Under the pieces are notes generated by a model. That model ran no database searches, was not told the DNA's origin, and saw only the letters and a program-made list of their open reading frames with translations. 53,580 nucleotides of DNA, taken from Betaproteobacteria bacterium. Lineage in GTDB: Bacteria; Pseudomonadota; Gammaproteobacteria; Burkholderiales; Burkholderiaceae_C. Below are positions 8,197 through 16,596 of the stretch, in pieces (positions within the stretch are counted from its first letter, which is position 1; the number at the start of each line of letters is the position of its first letter). The position numbers and the translations under genes were made by a program. Location: contig RGCL01000014.1 in the NCBI GenBank assembly GCA_009919175.1, positions 1 to 53,580 on the forward strand. Reading direction: 5' to 3'.

Positions 8197-9567
8197 TCAG
8201 GCTTGTCGCTGCTTGGCGCGAGGCGGGTTGCGCTTGAAGTACTGCACGATGCCATTGAGCAATGCCTGCACCAATTCGTTTTGATGGGCTTCACTGTTGA
8301 GCAGTCGTTCTTCTTCCGGGTTGCTGATGAATGCGGTCTCGACCAGCACGCTGGGGATGTCAGGTGCCTTGAGCACCGCAAAGCCAGCCTGTTCAACCTG
8401 GGGCTTGTGCAAGCTGCCCACTTGCCGGATGTGACGCAGCATGTGGCTGCCCAGCTCCAGGCTGTCGTTGATCTGGGCGGTGGTGCTCATGTCCAGCAAG
8501 GCCTGTTTGACCGATTGATCCCGGCTCTGGATGCTGATGCCACCCACCTCGTCCGAGCGGTTTTCCTGCTCGGCCATCCAGCGTGCCGCCGCACTCGAGG
8601 CAGCGCCATGGCTCAGGGCAAACACACTTGCGCCGCGCGCTTTGGGCGTGAAGAAGGCATCGGCGTGGATGCTGATGAACAAGTCCGCTTTGACCTTGCG
8701 CGCTTTGATCACACGTTGATTGAGGGGCACAAAAAAATCGGCATCACGCGTCATGAACACGCGCATGGCAACTTCGCCATCGCGGGTGTTGAGGGTCGTG
8801 TCTTCAATGCGGGCTTTGAGTTTCTTGGCGATTTGCAGCACCACATCTTTTTCGCGTGTGCCCCTGGGGCCAAGCGCACCGGGGTCTTCGCCGCCGTGAC
8901 CGGGGTCCAGGGCAATGATGACAAAACGATTGCTGGTTGCTCGCGCTGGCTTGGCAGGCTCTGCGGGCTTTTCAACCGGGGGCGCTGGCTTGGTGGCAAC
9001 GGGTGGTGGGCTGGGTTCGCTGGGTTTGGGGGCGCGTGACGCCCAGTCGCCCAAGCCATCGGTGGGTTTGTCTAAAGAAGAAATCAGCGCAGCCAGCGGG
9101 TCGGCGTCTTGCACAGGATAGAGGTCCAGTACCAGCCGATGTTGGAACCGTGCTTGGCCTGCGAGCAAGGGCGCGAGGGTGAAGACCTGCGGCTTGGCCG
9201 CTTGCCTGAGGTCCAGCACCAGCCGCACCGTGTCGGCATTGAACTGACCCACGCGCACGCCCTGAATGAAAGGGTCATCGGGTTTGACCTGGCTCACCAG
9301 ATCGCGCAGGGTCGGGTTGAGCACCAGGCCTTGGATGTCCACCGCCAGGCGCGGCGGGTTGTCCACAAAGGTTTGCTCGGTGCGCAGTGCCACGTCCGAT
9401 TCGATGGTCACGCGCGTGTATTCGGCCGCAGGCCACACGCGCACCGCCACGATGGTGGCACCCCACAGCAATTCCGAACGACCCAGCAGCAACACCAGGC
9501 CGCTGGCCTGCAGCAACCGGCGCCGTTGTGTGGCCACCAAGACGGGTGTGCGTGAACCCTGCGTCAT
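8197..9567 (-). CDS. amiC: N-acetylmuramoyl-L-alanine amidase, AmiC-like
   Basis: 456 residues: a twin-arginine-like leader (QRRRLLQASG, then a hydrophobic run), an AMIN domain (about 40-150), a proline-rich linker (about 165-210) and an Amidase_3 domain to the end. Zinc and catalytic residues are visible in ALDPGHGG, the Glu of TREKDVV, the His of SIHADAF and the Glu of VLVETAFISNP. It cleaves the amide bond between MurNAc and the stem peptide during septum splitting in the periplasm. The ATG at 9567 overlaps the tsaE stop (ATGA). Most other starts in this frame lie inside tsaE. The tsaE-amidase pair is a conserved order. Confidence 0.93.
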   Translation of the reverse strand: MTQGSRTPVLVATQRRRLLQASGLVLLLGRSELLWGATIVAVRVWPAAEYTRVTIESDVALRTEQTFVDNPPRLAVDIQGLVLNPTLRDLVSQVKPDDPFIQGVRVGQFNADTVRLVLDLRQAAKPQVFTLAPLLAGQARFQHRLVLDLYPVQDADPLAALISSLDKPTDGLGDWASRAPKPSEPSPPPVATKPAPPVEKPAEPAKPARATSNRFVIIALDPGHGGEDPGALGPRGTREKDVVLQIAKKLKARIEDTTLNTRDGEVAMRVFMTRDADFFVPLNQRVIKARKVKADLFISIHADAFFTPKARGASVFALSHGAASSAAARWMAEQENRSDEVGGISIQSRDQSVKQALLDMSTTAQINDSLELGSHMLRHIRQVGSLHKPQVEQAGFAVLKAPDIPSVLVETAFISNPEEERLLNSEAHQNELVQALLNGIVQYFKRNPPRAKQRQA

Positions 9568-10103
9568 GCCTCCCCCCCTTCTTGCAGGGCCTGCAACCAG
9601 GCTTGACCCAAAGGGCTTTGCGCGGTGATGCGAACTTCGCGCTGCTCTGCCGAGACGAATCCAATGTTGACCAGCCAGTCTGCCGAGGCCACCAGCCCCG
9701 GCACTTTCTGAGGCCATTCGCACAGTTTGAGACCGGGGCCATCCCACAGCTCGCGAAAGCCCGCGTCGTCCCACTCCTGTGGGTCTTCAAAGCGGTAGCA
9801 GTCGAAATGCAGGATCTCGAACCCGCCATGCGCTGCATCGGCCTGATGCTGTTCGAGCACGGCATAGGTGGGGCTTTTGATGGGACCTTGCACCCCCAAG
9901 GCTCGCAACAGATGCCGCACCAGGGTGGTCTTGCCCGCCCCCAATTCACCTTGCAAGGCAATCCGGCCCTGATCAAGGTGAGCGACGCGCGAGAGGCGTT
10001 GGGCCATGGCCTGGGCATCGGCTTCACCCAGCCATTGGTCGATTCCTACAATCGGACCAGCCAGGGGAGGTGATGTGTCGTGTCGTTGAATGGTCAAAGC
10101 CAT
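9564..10103 (-). CDS. tsaE: tRNA threonylcarbamoyladenosine biosynthesis ATPase TsaE
   Basis: A 179-residue protein with the P-loop GELGAGKTTLVRHLLRALGV near residue 50 followed by SPTYAVLEQH, and a later HFDCYRFEDPQEWDDAGF segment, the signature order of TsaE. It works with TsaB and TsaD in t6A37 synthesis on ANN-decoding tRNAs. The ATG at 10103 matches family length. Its 5' end overlaps the 5' end of the divergent queG by 24 bases. It overlaps amiC by 4 bases, so the two are co-transcribed. Confidence 0.93.
   Translation of the reverse strand: MALTIQRHDTSPPLAGPIVGIDQWLGEADAQAMAQRLSRVAHLDQGRIALQGELGAGKTTLVRHLLRALGVQGPIKSPTYAVLEQHQADAAHGGFEILHFDCYRFEDPQEWDDAGFRELWDGPGLKLCEWPQKVPGLVASADWLVNIGFVSAEQREVRITAQSPLGQAWLQALQEGGEA
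10064..10073 (+). promoter_or_regulatory. Strong Shine-Dalgarno that fixes a GTG start for queG
   Basis: GGGGAGGTGA lies 6 bases before GTG at 10080. No ATG in the queG frame is nearby, so this site decides the start. The site itself lies inside the tsaE coding sequence on the other strand. Confidence 0.7.
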
Positions 10104-11177
10104 GAGGTTGAGAGATTGACTCAGTTGCAGTCTTGGGGGAGAACGCTGGGATTCTCCCAAATTGCGGTGGCCTCTGTGGATTTGTCACATGCCGAGGCTG
10201 GCCTTTTGGATTGGCTGGCCAAGGGCTTTCACGGCGACATGGCCTACATGGCGCGCCACGGCCTCAAGCGTGCGCGCCCCGCCGAGCTGGTGCCCGGCAC
10301 GGTGAGCGTGATCACCGCCCGCATGGATTACCTGCCTCGGGATACCCCGCCCGACTGGATGCAGCGCGAGTGGCTGCGCCTGCATGCGCCGGGTCAGGCC
10401 GTGGTGTCGGTCTATGCACGGGGGCGCGACTATCACAAGGTCTTGCGTCAGCGATTGCAGTCCCTGGCCGAGAAGATGCAAGCGGCCTGGGGACCTTTGG
10501 GTCACCGAGTCTTCACCGATTCTGCCCCTGTGCTGGAGGTGGAACTGGCCACCCAAAGTGGCCTGGGCTGGCGGGGCAAGCATGGCTTGCTGCTCCACCG
10601 AGAGGGGGGCTCCATGTGCTTTTTGGGCGAGATCTACATCGACATGGCCTTACCACCCACACCCGCCGTCTCGGTTCATTGCGGCAGTTGCGAGGCTTGC
10701 CAGGTGGCTTGTCCCACGCAAGCCATCGTGGCTGACGGCGTGGTCGATGCCCGGCGTTGCATTTCCTACCTGACCATCGAGCACCCAGGTGACATCCCGG
10801 AGGACTTGCGCGCGCCCATGGGGCAGCGCCTCTATGGCTGTGACGACTGCCAGTTGGTCTGTCCCTGGAATTCCTTTGCCAAGCCTTCAGAGGTGGTGGA
10901 CTTTGATGCGCGCCCGGTGTGGTCGGACATGGACCTGGTGGACCTGTGGGCGTGGAGCGAGGCGGATTTTTTGCGCCACACCCAAGGCAGCGCCATTCGG
11001 CGCATTGGTTTTGAACGCTGGCAGCGCAACCTCGCGGTGGTGAGTGGCAATGCCTTGCGCGCCCATCCGCAAGCGCCTTGGCGCGCACGCCTGCTCCAGG
11101 CCATGGCCCAGTGCGTCAACGCTTCGCCTCTGGTGCAAAGGCACCTGGCGTGGGCAAGGGCGCAAGCCCCTGCTTAG
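10080..11177 (+). CDS. queG: Epoxyqueuosine reductase
   Basis: A cobalamin- and iron-sulfur-dependent enzyme performing the last step of queuosine synthesis in tRNA. The 365-residue product carries two 4Fe-4S motifs, HCGSCEACQVACPT near residue 200 and GCDDCQLVCPWN near residue 255, and the usual N-terminal GFSQIAVASVD segment. The GTG start is supported by the strong ribosome site at 10064-10073. Its 3' end overlaps the uspA stop by 4 bases. The B12 import operon at 24.1-29.7 kb could supply its cofactor. Confidence 0.94.
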   Translation: MSLNGQSHEVERLTQLQSWGRTLGFSQIAVASVDLSHAEAGLLDWLAKGFHGDMAYMARHGLKRARPAELVPGTVSVITARMDYLPRDTPPDWMQREWLRLHAPGQAVVSVYARGRDYHKVLRQRLQSLAEKMQAAWGPLGHRVFTDSAPVLEVELATQSGLGWRGKHGLLLHREGGSMCFLGEIYIDMALPPTPAVSVHCGSCEACQVACPTQAIVADGVVDARRCISYLTIEHPGDIPEDLRAPMGQRLYGCDDCQLVCPWNSFAKPSEVVDFDARPVWSDMDLVDLWAWSEADFLRHTQGSAIRRIGFERWQRNLAVVSGNALRAHPQAPWRARLLQAMAQCVNASPLVQRHLAWARAQAPA

Positions 11178-11617
11178 CGCAACACCAGCACCGGGATGTG
11201 GGCGTGGGTGAGCACGTGCTGGGTCTCGCTGCCCAGCAAGAGCTTGGACAAACCCTTGCGGCCATGCGAGGCCATGACGATCAAGTCGCACTTGGATTTC
11301 TTGGCGGTCTGAATCAAGGCTTCGGCCACGCTTTGACCTTTGACCACCAGGGTTTTGATGGGCACCTTGACGGCCTGGGCGGCTTTCTCGACGCTGGCGA
11401 GCGACTTGTCGGCCTCGAGCTGCCATTGCGCTTCGATCTGGCTCACGGCCTTGGGGTCCAGGGGCATGCTGCCTTCGAAATAGGTTTGCACATAGCGAGG
11501 GATCACCCGCACGGCGACCAACTCGGCCTGGCAGGTGCCTGCCAGCGCGATGGCCGACTTGACGGCTTTTTTGGACAAATTGCTGCCGTCGGTGGCGACA
11601 AGAATACGTTGGTACAT
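11174..11617 (-). CDS. Universal stress protein, UspA family
   Basis: A 147-residue single-domain Usp: MYQRILVATDGSNLSKKAV at the start and the nucleotide-binding motif MASHGRKGLSKLLLGSETQHVL near the end (G-x2-G-x9-S type), so it probably binds ATP. It is cytoplasmic. An FNR box at 11689-11702 lies upstream on the shared regulatory region with ccoI. A TAAGCT hexamer at 11662-11667 on this strand is placed for an FNR-activated promoter. Induction under low oxygen is therefore likely, as for many Usp proteins in FNR regulons. Confidence 0.92.
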   Translation of the reverse strand: MYQRILVATDGSNLSKKAVKSAIALAGTCQAELVAVRVIPRYVQTYFEGSMPLDPKAVSQIEAQWQLEADKSLASVEKAAQAVKVPIKTLVVKGQSVAEALIQTAKKSKCDLIVMASHGRKGLSKLLLGSETQHVLTHAHIPVLVLR

Positions 11618-11688
11618 GGTGATTCCCTTCGGTGCGGTGATGAGGAGGTGCGAATGAGCCCAGCTTAGGCGCCTTCACCAAAGGTAGC

Positions 11689-11702
11689 TTGATCCAGGTC
11701 AA
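11689..11702 (+). promoter_or_regulatory. FNR box between uspA and ccoI
   Basis: TTGATCCAGGTCAA matches the FNR consensus TTGAT-N4-ATCAA at nine of ten positions. Its centre is 41.5 bases before the A of the ccoI ATG at 11737, and TACCCT at 11725-11730 sits as the -10 hexamer. This is the geometry of a class II FNR-activated promoter. The symmetrical site could also activate the divergent uspA. A matching fnr gene is in the window. Confidence 0.8.
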
Positions 11703-11736
11703 CTGACTGTCACTGACCAAGTCCTACCCTTGCACC

Positions 11737-14169
11737 ATGTTGATTTGTGTCACCTCCGAGGACAGCCCAGCCGTTGCTGTGGGGCCGCCGCATCCGCAGG
11801 CGTCGTTGCACCAAGTGCTCGACGACCCCCTGGAGTGGGCGGCCTTCAGTGAACGCGTCTTGCCGGGTTCATCGGCCTTAGGGGGCGAAGCGCCGCAGGA
11901 CTGGTGGTCTTATGTGAGCGTGGAGGGCATGCATTGCGCCGCCTGTGCCCTCAACGTCGAAGCGGCTTTGCTGGGCGTGCCGGGGGTGCGTCAAGCCGTG
12001 GTGGACGCCTCCACCCATCGCGCGCGCGTGTTGTGGCGCGCCAGCGACGTGATGCCCTCGACCTGGTTTGAGGCAGTGCGAAGGGCTGGCTACGAGGCCA
12101 TCCCCGCCCATGATCCGGTCTCACGGCTGCAACGACAGGCTGAAACCCGCAAGGTGTTGTGGCAGTGGGCGGTGGCTGGCTTTTGCATGATGCAAGTCAT
12201 GATGTACGCCGCCCCCGAATATGTGGAGGGTGGGGCAGACATTCCCTGGGACAACCTGCAGCTGCTGCACTGGGCGGGCTGGGTGCTGAGCCTGCCCGTG
12301 CTGATTTTTTCCTGTGCGCCCTACTGGAAGAGCGCCTGGCAAGACCTCAAGGCCAGGCGCATGGGCATGGACTTGCCCGTGGCCCTGGGCATGGCCATCA
12401 CCTTTGGCATCAGCACCCTGGCCACGTTTGAGCCCAAGGGGTGGTGGGGTGCGACGGTGTATTTCGACTCCTTCACCATGTTTGTGTTTTTCCTGCTCAC
12501 CGGGCGCTGGCTCACGCTGCGCCTGCGTGACCGCACAGCCGGGGCGCTCGATGAGGTGCTCAATCGCTTGCCCGATGTGGTGCAGCGTCAAACCGCGGAT
12601 GGCCAGTGGCAGACCGTGGGCCTCAAGCAATTGCGCCTGGGCGATGTGGTGAGGGTTAATCCAGGCGAACGCTTTGCTGCCGATGGCGAGTTGCTCGACG
12701 ACGCCACCTGGGTGGAAGAGGCCTTGCTCACGGGCGAGTCACGCCCCCAAAGGCGCCAGCGCGGGGACACCGTGCTGGCGGGTTCGCACAATGTGTCCGA
12801 TCGAGTGAGCGTGCGCATCACGCGCCTGGGCGACGACACGCGCCACACGCAGATTGTGAGGCTGATGCATGACGCGTCGATGGACAAACCCCGCATTGCC
12901 CAGCTGGCCGATCGCTGGGCCAAGCCGTTTTTATGGGGCGTCATGCTGGCCGCGCTCGCCGCCTTTGCTTATGGTGCCACCCAGGGCATGTCGCATGCGG
13001 TGATGGCTGCTGCATCGGTGCTCATCGTGACTTGCCCCTGTGCCTTGTCGCTGGCCACGCCCAGCGCCCTGATTGCGGCGACGGGACGCCTGGCCAAAGA
13101 GGGCGTGCTGGTGCGCAAGGTGCAGGTGCTGGATTCGTTGGCGCACATCGACACCGTGGTCTTCGACAAAACGGGCACGCTCACCACGGGCTTGACCCGC
13201 CTGGAAACCCTGTGGTCTGCCAAACACCCCGAGGGCTGGCAGGCCAACTCCCAAGCCCTCAAGACCCTGGACCAGGACACCCTGGACCTCATCGCCATGG
13301 TGGGCGCAGCGGCCACCGCGTCGGCTCACCCCGTCTCCCGCGCACTGTGCGAGCTCGCTCAGACGTGCGCTCCGCAAGGCGTGCATGCGGTCTCTGATCG
13401 TGTGAGCCAGGTGCGCGAAGTGCCTGGTCTTGGCTTGGTGGCTCAGGTGAAGGGGAATGGGGAGGAGCGCCCGCTTGAACTTCGCATGGGGTCGCTCGCG
13501 CATGTGCAAGCCGGCCAGGGCGCGAGCGGACTGCCTGAGGCCGCCAAGGCTGCAACCGTGCAGGTGGCACTGGATGGGCACTGGGTCATGAGCCTGAGCT
13601 TTGGCGAGCAACTGCGCCCCGACGCCTTGCAAGCCCTTGAGCGTCTGCGCGACATGGGCTTGGGTCTGCGCCTCTTGTCGGGCGACCGCACCGAGCAGGT
13701 CCAGCGCATGGCCAAGGCTCTGGGACTCTCGCCCGAGCAAGCCCTGGGGCACTGCACGCCAGCGGACAAATTGCGTCACCTGCAAGCCTTGCAGGCTCAG
13801 GGACATCGTTTGCTGATGGTGGGCGATGGCTTCAATGACATGCCCGTGCTGGCCGGTGCCGATGTGTCCATGGCTTTTGCCAAGGCCGTGGCGTTGGCGC
13901 AGGCGCATGCAGATGTGGTGACGCTGGGCGAACAACTCCTGGCCGTACCGCGGCTCATCGACCTCTCGCGCCAGACCATGGTGGTCATCCGTGGCAGCTT
14001 GTGGTGGGCTGTGGCCTACAACCTGATGAGCATTCCTCTGGCGGTCATGGGCGGCTTGCCCCCGGCGCTGGCTGGCCTTGGTATGGCGGCGAGTTCATTG
14101 TGGGTGGTGGTCAGGGCTTTGCCTTTGAATAAGGCCTCGACAAAACATCGGTTTGTACAGGACACATGA
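11737..14169 (+). CDS. ccoI: Copper-translocating P-type ATPase of cbb3 oxidase assembly
   Basis: 810 residues. A single HMA domain holds GMHCAAC near residue 64. Membrane helices follow, with the CPC ion-path motif in TCPCALSLATP near 435, the phosphorylation motif DKTGTLT near 475 and GDGFNDMPVL near 700. It is a P1B ATPase that exports copper to the periplasm for cbb3 oxidase maturation; that role follows from its place just before ccoS and ccoNOQP. The N-terminal 60 residues lack the cysteine-rich domain seen in many CcoI/FixI proteins. The ATG coincides with the predicted start of an FNR-dependent transcript. Confidence 0.93.
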   Translation: MLICVTSEDSPAVAVGPPHPQASLHQVLDDPLEWAAFSERVLPGSSALGGEAPQDWWSYVSVEGMHCAACALNVEAALLGVPGVRQAVVDASTHRARVLWRASDVMPSTWFEAVRRAGYEAIPAHDPVSRLQRQAETRKVLWQWAVAGFCMMQVMMYAAPEYVEGGADIPWDNLQLLHWAGWVLSLPVLIFSCAPYWKSAWQDLKARRMGMDLPVALGMAITFGISTLATFEPKGWWGATVYFDSFTMFVFFLLTGRWLTLRLRDRTAGALDEVLNRLPDVVQRQTADGQWQTVGLKQLRLGDVVRVNPGERFAADGELLDDATWVEEALLTGESRPQRRQRGDTVLAGSHNVSDRVSVRITRLGDDTRHTQIVRLMHDASMDKPRIAQLADRWAKPFLWGVMLAALAAFAYGATQGMSHAVMAAASVLIVTCPCALSLATPSALIAATGRLAKEGVLVRKVQVLDSLAHIDTVVFDKTGTLTTGLTRLETLWSAKHPEGWQANSQALKTLDQDTLDLIAMVGAAATASAHPVSRALCELAQTCAPQGVHAVSDRVSQVREVPGLGLVAQVKGNGEERPLELRMGSLAHVQAGQGASGLPEAAKAATVQVALDGHWVMSLSFGEQLRPDALQALERLRDMGLGLRLLSGDRTEQVQRMAKALGLSPEQALGHCTPADKLRHLQALQAQGHRLLMVGDGFNDMPVLAGADVSMAFAKAVALAQAHADVVTLGEQLLAVPRLIDLSRQTMVVIRGSLWWAVAYNLMSIPLAVMGGLPPALAGLGMAASSLWVVVRALPLNKASTKHRFVQDT

Positions 14170-14170
14170 C

Positions 14171-14308
14171 ATGGAAATCCTGTTGATGCTCATTCCCTTG
14201 TCCGTTGGCCTGGTGTTGATCATTCTTTTAGGCCTGTGGTGGGCCATTCATAGCGGTCAATTCGAGTCGCTTGACAGCGAAGCCGAGCGCATTCTGAAAG
14301 ACGATTGA
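14171..14308 (+). CDS. ccoS: cbb3-type oxidase assembly protein CcoS
   Basis: A 45-residue protein beginning MEILLMLIPLSVGLVLIIL. One N-terminal membrane helix (about residues 3-27) is followed by FESLDSEAERILKDD, the typical CcoS tail. It starts one base after the ccoI stop and is needed for cofactor insertion into CcoN in organisms studied. Its stop codon lies inside the FNR box upstream of ccoN. Confidence 0.92.
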   Translation: MEILLMLIPLSVGLVLIILLGLWWAIHSGQFESLDSEAERILKDD

Positions 14309-14318
14309 CTCAAGTCAA
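14305..14318 (+). promoter_or_regulatory. FNR box upstream of ccoN
   Basis: TTGACTCAAGTCAA has a perfectly symmetric TTGAC-N4-GTCAA pattern and keeps the TTGA-N6-TCAA core of the FNR site. It overlaps the ccoS stop codon. If it acts at -41.5, transcription would start near 14353, giving ccoN a leader of about 24 bases; the -10 there (CAAACT) is weak. Confidence 0.7.
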
Positions 14319-14376
14319 GCCGCATGCATCGTTGAGAAAGCAAACTCTCAACGTCACATAGTGAAAGGTCCTACCC

Positions 14377-15807
14377 ATGAGCACAAGCTCGAATGCAACG
14401 TACAACGACTGGGTTGTCCGCGCCTTTTCGATCATGACGATCGTCTGGGGTGTGGTTGGCTTCCTGGTTGGTGTTTTCATCGCAGCCCAACTGGCATGGC
14501 CCGAACTCAACTTCGGCATCCCCTGGTTGAGCTTTGGCCGCCTGCGCCCCTTGCACACCAACGCAGTGATCTTTGCTTTTGGCGGTTGCGCCCTGTTTGC
14601 CAGCAGCTATTACGTGGTGCAGCGCACCAGCCAGGTGACCTTGTTTGCGCCGGGCTTGGCGGCATTCACCTTCTGGGGCTGGCAACTGGTGATCCTGCTG
14701 GCGGCCATCACCTTGCCTTTGGGCATCACCTCGGGCAAGGAATACGCCGAGCTTGAATGGCCCATTGACATCCTCATCACCTTGGTCTGGGTGTCGTATG
14801 CCGTGGTGTTCTTTGGCACTGTGGCAATTCGCAAGGTGCGTCACATCTATGTGGGCAACTGGTTTTATGGCGCCTTCATCCTGGCGGTTGCCGTGCTGCA
14901 TTTGGTCAACAGCGCCGCCGTGCCCGCTGGCTGGCTCAAGTCCTATTCGGTCTATGCCGGTGTGCAAGACGCCATGGTGCAGTGGTGGTACGGTCACAAC
15001 GCCGTGGGCTTTTTCCTCACCGCAGGTTTTCTGGGCATGATGTATTACTTCATTCCCAAGCAGGCGGGTCGTCCGGTGTATTCCTACCGCCTGTCCATCG
15101 TTCACTTCTGGGCCTTGATCTTCACCTACATGTGGGCTGGCCCCCACCATTTGCACTACACCGCCTTGCCCGACTGGACCCAGTCCCTGGGCATGTTGTT
15201 CTCGCTGATCCTCTTGGCACCCAGCTGGGGTGGCATGATCAACGGCATCATGACCCTCTCTGGCGCATGGCACAAATTGCGCGATGACCCGGTCTTGCGC
15301 TTCCTGATCGTGTCCCTGTCCTTTTATGGCATGTCCACCTTCGAAGGTCCCATGATGTCCATCAAGACGGTCAACGCCTTGTCGCATTACACCGACTGGA
15401 CGATTGGTCACGTTCACTCTGGCGCATTGGGCTGGGTGGGTTTGATCTCCATGGGCACCATGTACTTCCTCATCCCCAGGCTGTTTGGTCAGAAAGCCAT
15501 GCACTCGGTCAAGGCCATCGAGGTTCACTTCTGGCTCAGCACCATTGGCATCGTGCTCTACATCGCCGCCATGTGGATTGCCGGTGTGATGCAAGGCCTC
15601 ATGTGGCGCGCCATCAACGAAGACGGCACGCTGACCTACACGTTTGTCGAATCGGTCAAGGCCACCTATCCCTACTATGTGGTGCGTTTCCTGGGTGGGG
15701 TGCTGTACCTGGGCGGCATGTTGATCATGGCCTGGAACGTCTTCATGACCGTCCGCAAAGGCGAGCCAGTGGCCAAGGCCATTCCCGCTGTCCTGTCACA
15801 CGCCTAA
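14377..15807 (+). CDS. ccoN: cbb3-type cytochrome c oxidase subunit I
   Basis: The catalytic heme-copper subunit, 476 residues with about twelve membrane helices. Histidine ligands are visible in [11 protein letters not shown] (low-spin heme), in [15 protein letters not shown] with an earlier [12 protein letters not shown] (CuB site), and in [13 protein letters not shown] (high-spin heme region). It reduces oxygen to water at high affinity in the inner membrane. First gene of ccoNOQP, downstream of an FNR box, which fits low-oxygen induction. Confidence 0.97.
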   Translation: MSTSSNATYNDWVVRAFSIMTIVWGVVGFLVGVFIAAQLAWPELNFGIPWLSFGRLRPLHTNAVIFAFGGCALFASSYYVVQRTSQVTLFAPGLAAFTFWGWQLVILLAAITLPLGITSGKEYAELEWPIDILITLVWVSYAVVFFGTVAIRKVRHIYVGNWFYGAFILAVAVLHLVNSAAVPAGWLKSYSVYAGVQDAMVQWWYGHNAVGFFLTAGFLGMMYYFIPKQAGRPVYSYRLSIVHFWALIFTYMWAGPHHLHYTALPDWTQSLGMLFSLILLAPSWGGMINGIMTLSGAWHKLRDDPVLRFLIVSLSFYGMSTFEGPMMSIKTVNALSHYTDWTIGHVHSGALGWVGLISMGTMYFLIPRLFGQKAMHSVKAIEVHFWLSTIGIVLYIAAMWIAGVMQGLMWRAINEDGTLTYTFVESVKATYPYYVVRFLGGVLYLGGMLIMAWNVFMTVRKGEPVAKAIPAVLSHA

Positions 15808-15825
15808 AAGAAAGAGGTTCACATC

Positions 15826-16446
15826 ATGTCAACCCAACCCTCCGGTTTCTCCCACGAGAAGATCGAGACCAACAACTTCCTCATGATTGTGCTCATCGTC
15901 CTGGTGATCGCAGTCGGTGGTCTGGTGGAGATCGTCCCCCTGTTTTTCCAGACCTCCACCACGCAGCCCATCGATGGGGTCAAGCCCTACACGGCCTTGC
16001 AGCTGGCTGGGCGCGACATCTATGTGCGAGAAGGCTGCTACAACTGCCACTCGCAAATGATTCGCCCCTTCAGGGCGGAGACCTTGCGGTATGGACCGTA
16101 CTCGGTGGCTGGGGAATCGGTTTATGACCATCCCTTCCAGTGGGGCTCCAAGCGCACAGGCCCTGATCTGGCGCGCGTGGGTGGCCGCTACAGCGATGAG
16201 TGGCATCGCATCCACCTCAACAACCCCCGCGACCTGGTGCCCGAGTCCAACATGCCCTACTACCCCTGGCTGGACAAGAACAAGGTCGATGCCCAGAGCA
16301 TGCCCGTACACATGAGCGCCCTACGCAAAGTGGGTGTGCCCTACACCGACGAACAAATCGCCAGTGCAGCCAGCGAAGTGGCAGGCAAGACCGAGATGGA
16401 AGCCCTGATCGCCTATTTGCAATCCCTGGGTCTGGCTCGCAAGTGA
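15826..16446 (+). CDS. ccoO: cbb3-type cytochrome c oxidase subunit II (monoheme)
   Basis: 206 residues: one N-terminal membrane anchor (about residues 21-43) and a periplasmic cytochrome c domain with the heme-binding motif CYNCH near residue 67, followed by [11 protein letters not shown], a conserved CcoO segment. It passes electrons from CcoP to CcoN. AAGAGG about 9 bases upstream supports the start. It lies 18 bases after ccoN. Confidence 0.97.
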   Translation: MSTQPSGFSHEKIETNNFLMIVLIVLVIAVGGLVEIVPLFFQTSTTQPIDGVKPYTALQLAGRDIYVREGCYNCHSQMIRPFRAETLRYGPYSVAGESVYDHPFQWGSKRTGPDLARVGGRYSDEWHRIHLNNPRDLVPESNMPYYPWLDKNKVDAQSMPVHMSALRKVGVPYTDEQIASAASEVAGKTEMEALIAYLQSLGLARK

Positions 16447-16456
16447 AGGAATGACC

Positions 16457-16594
16457 ATGGACATCACCACCCTTCGCATCATCACCACCGTTGCCAGTTT
16501 TGCGATCTTCATCGGCATCGTGGTGTGGGTGCTTGATCGCAAAAAATCCCGCCGCTTCGAAGAAGCAGCCCAACTCCCATTTCAGGATGATTGA
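16457..16594 (+). CDS. ccoQ: cbb3-type oxidase small subunit CcoQ
   Basis: A 45-residue protein (MDITTLRIITTVASF...) with one membrane helix at about residues 6-27 and a charged cytoplasmic tail (DRKKSRRFEEAAQL). AAGGA at 16446-16450 is spaced 6 bases from ATG 16457, which favours that start over ATG 16451. CcoQ stabilises the complex. It lies between ccoO and ccoP, as usual. Confidence 0.9.
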   Translation: MDITTLRIITTVASFAIFIGIVVWVLDRKKSRRFEEAAQLPFQDD

Positions 16595-16596
16595 TC

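Noticed and set aside
14371-15594. 407-codon antisense frame in ccoN
   Set aside because: His/Gly-rich composition typical of antisense of a membrane protein gene; ccoN is unambiguous.
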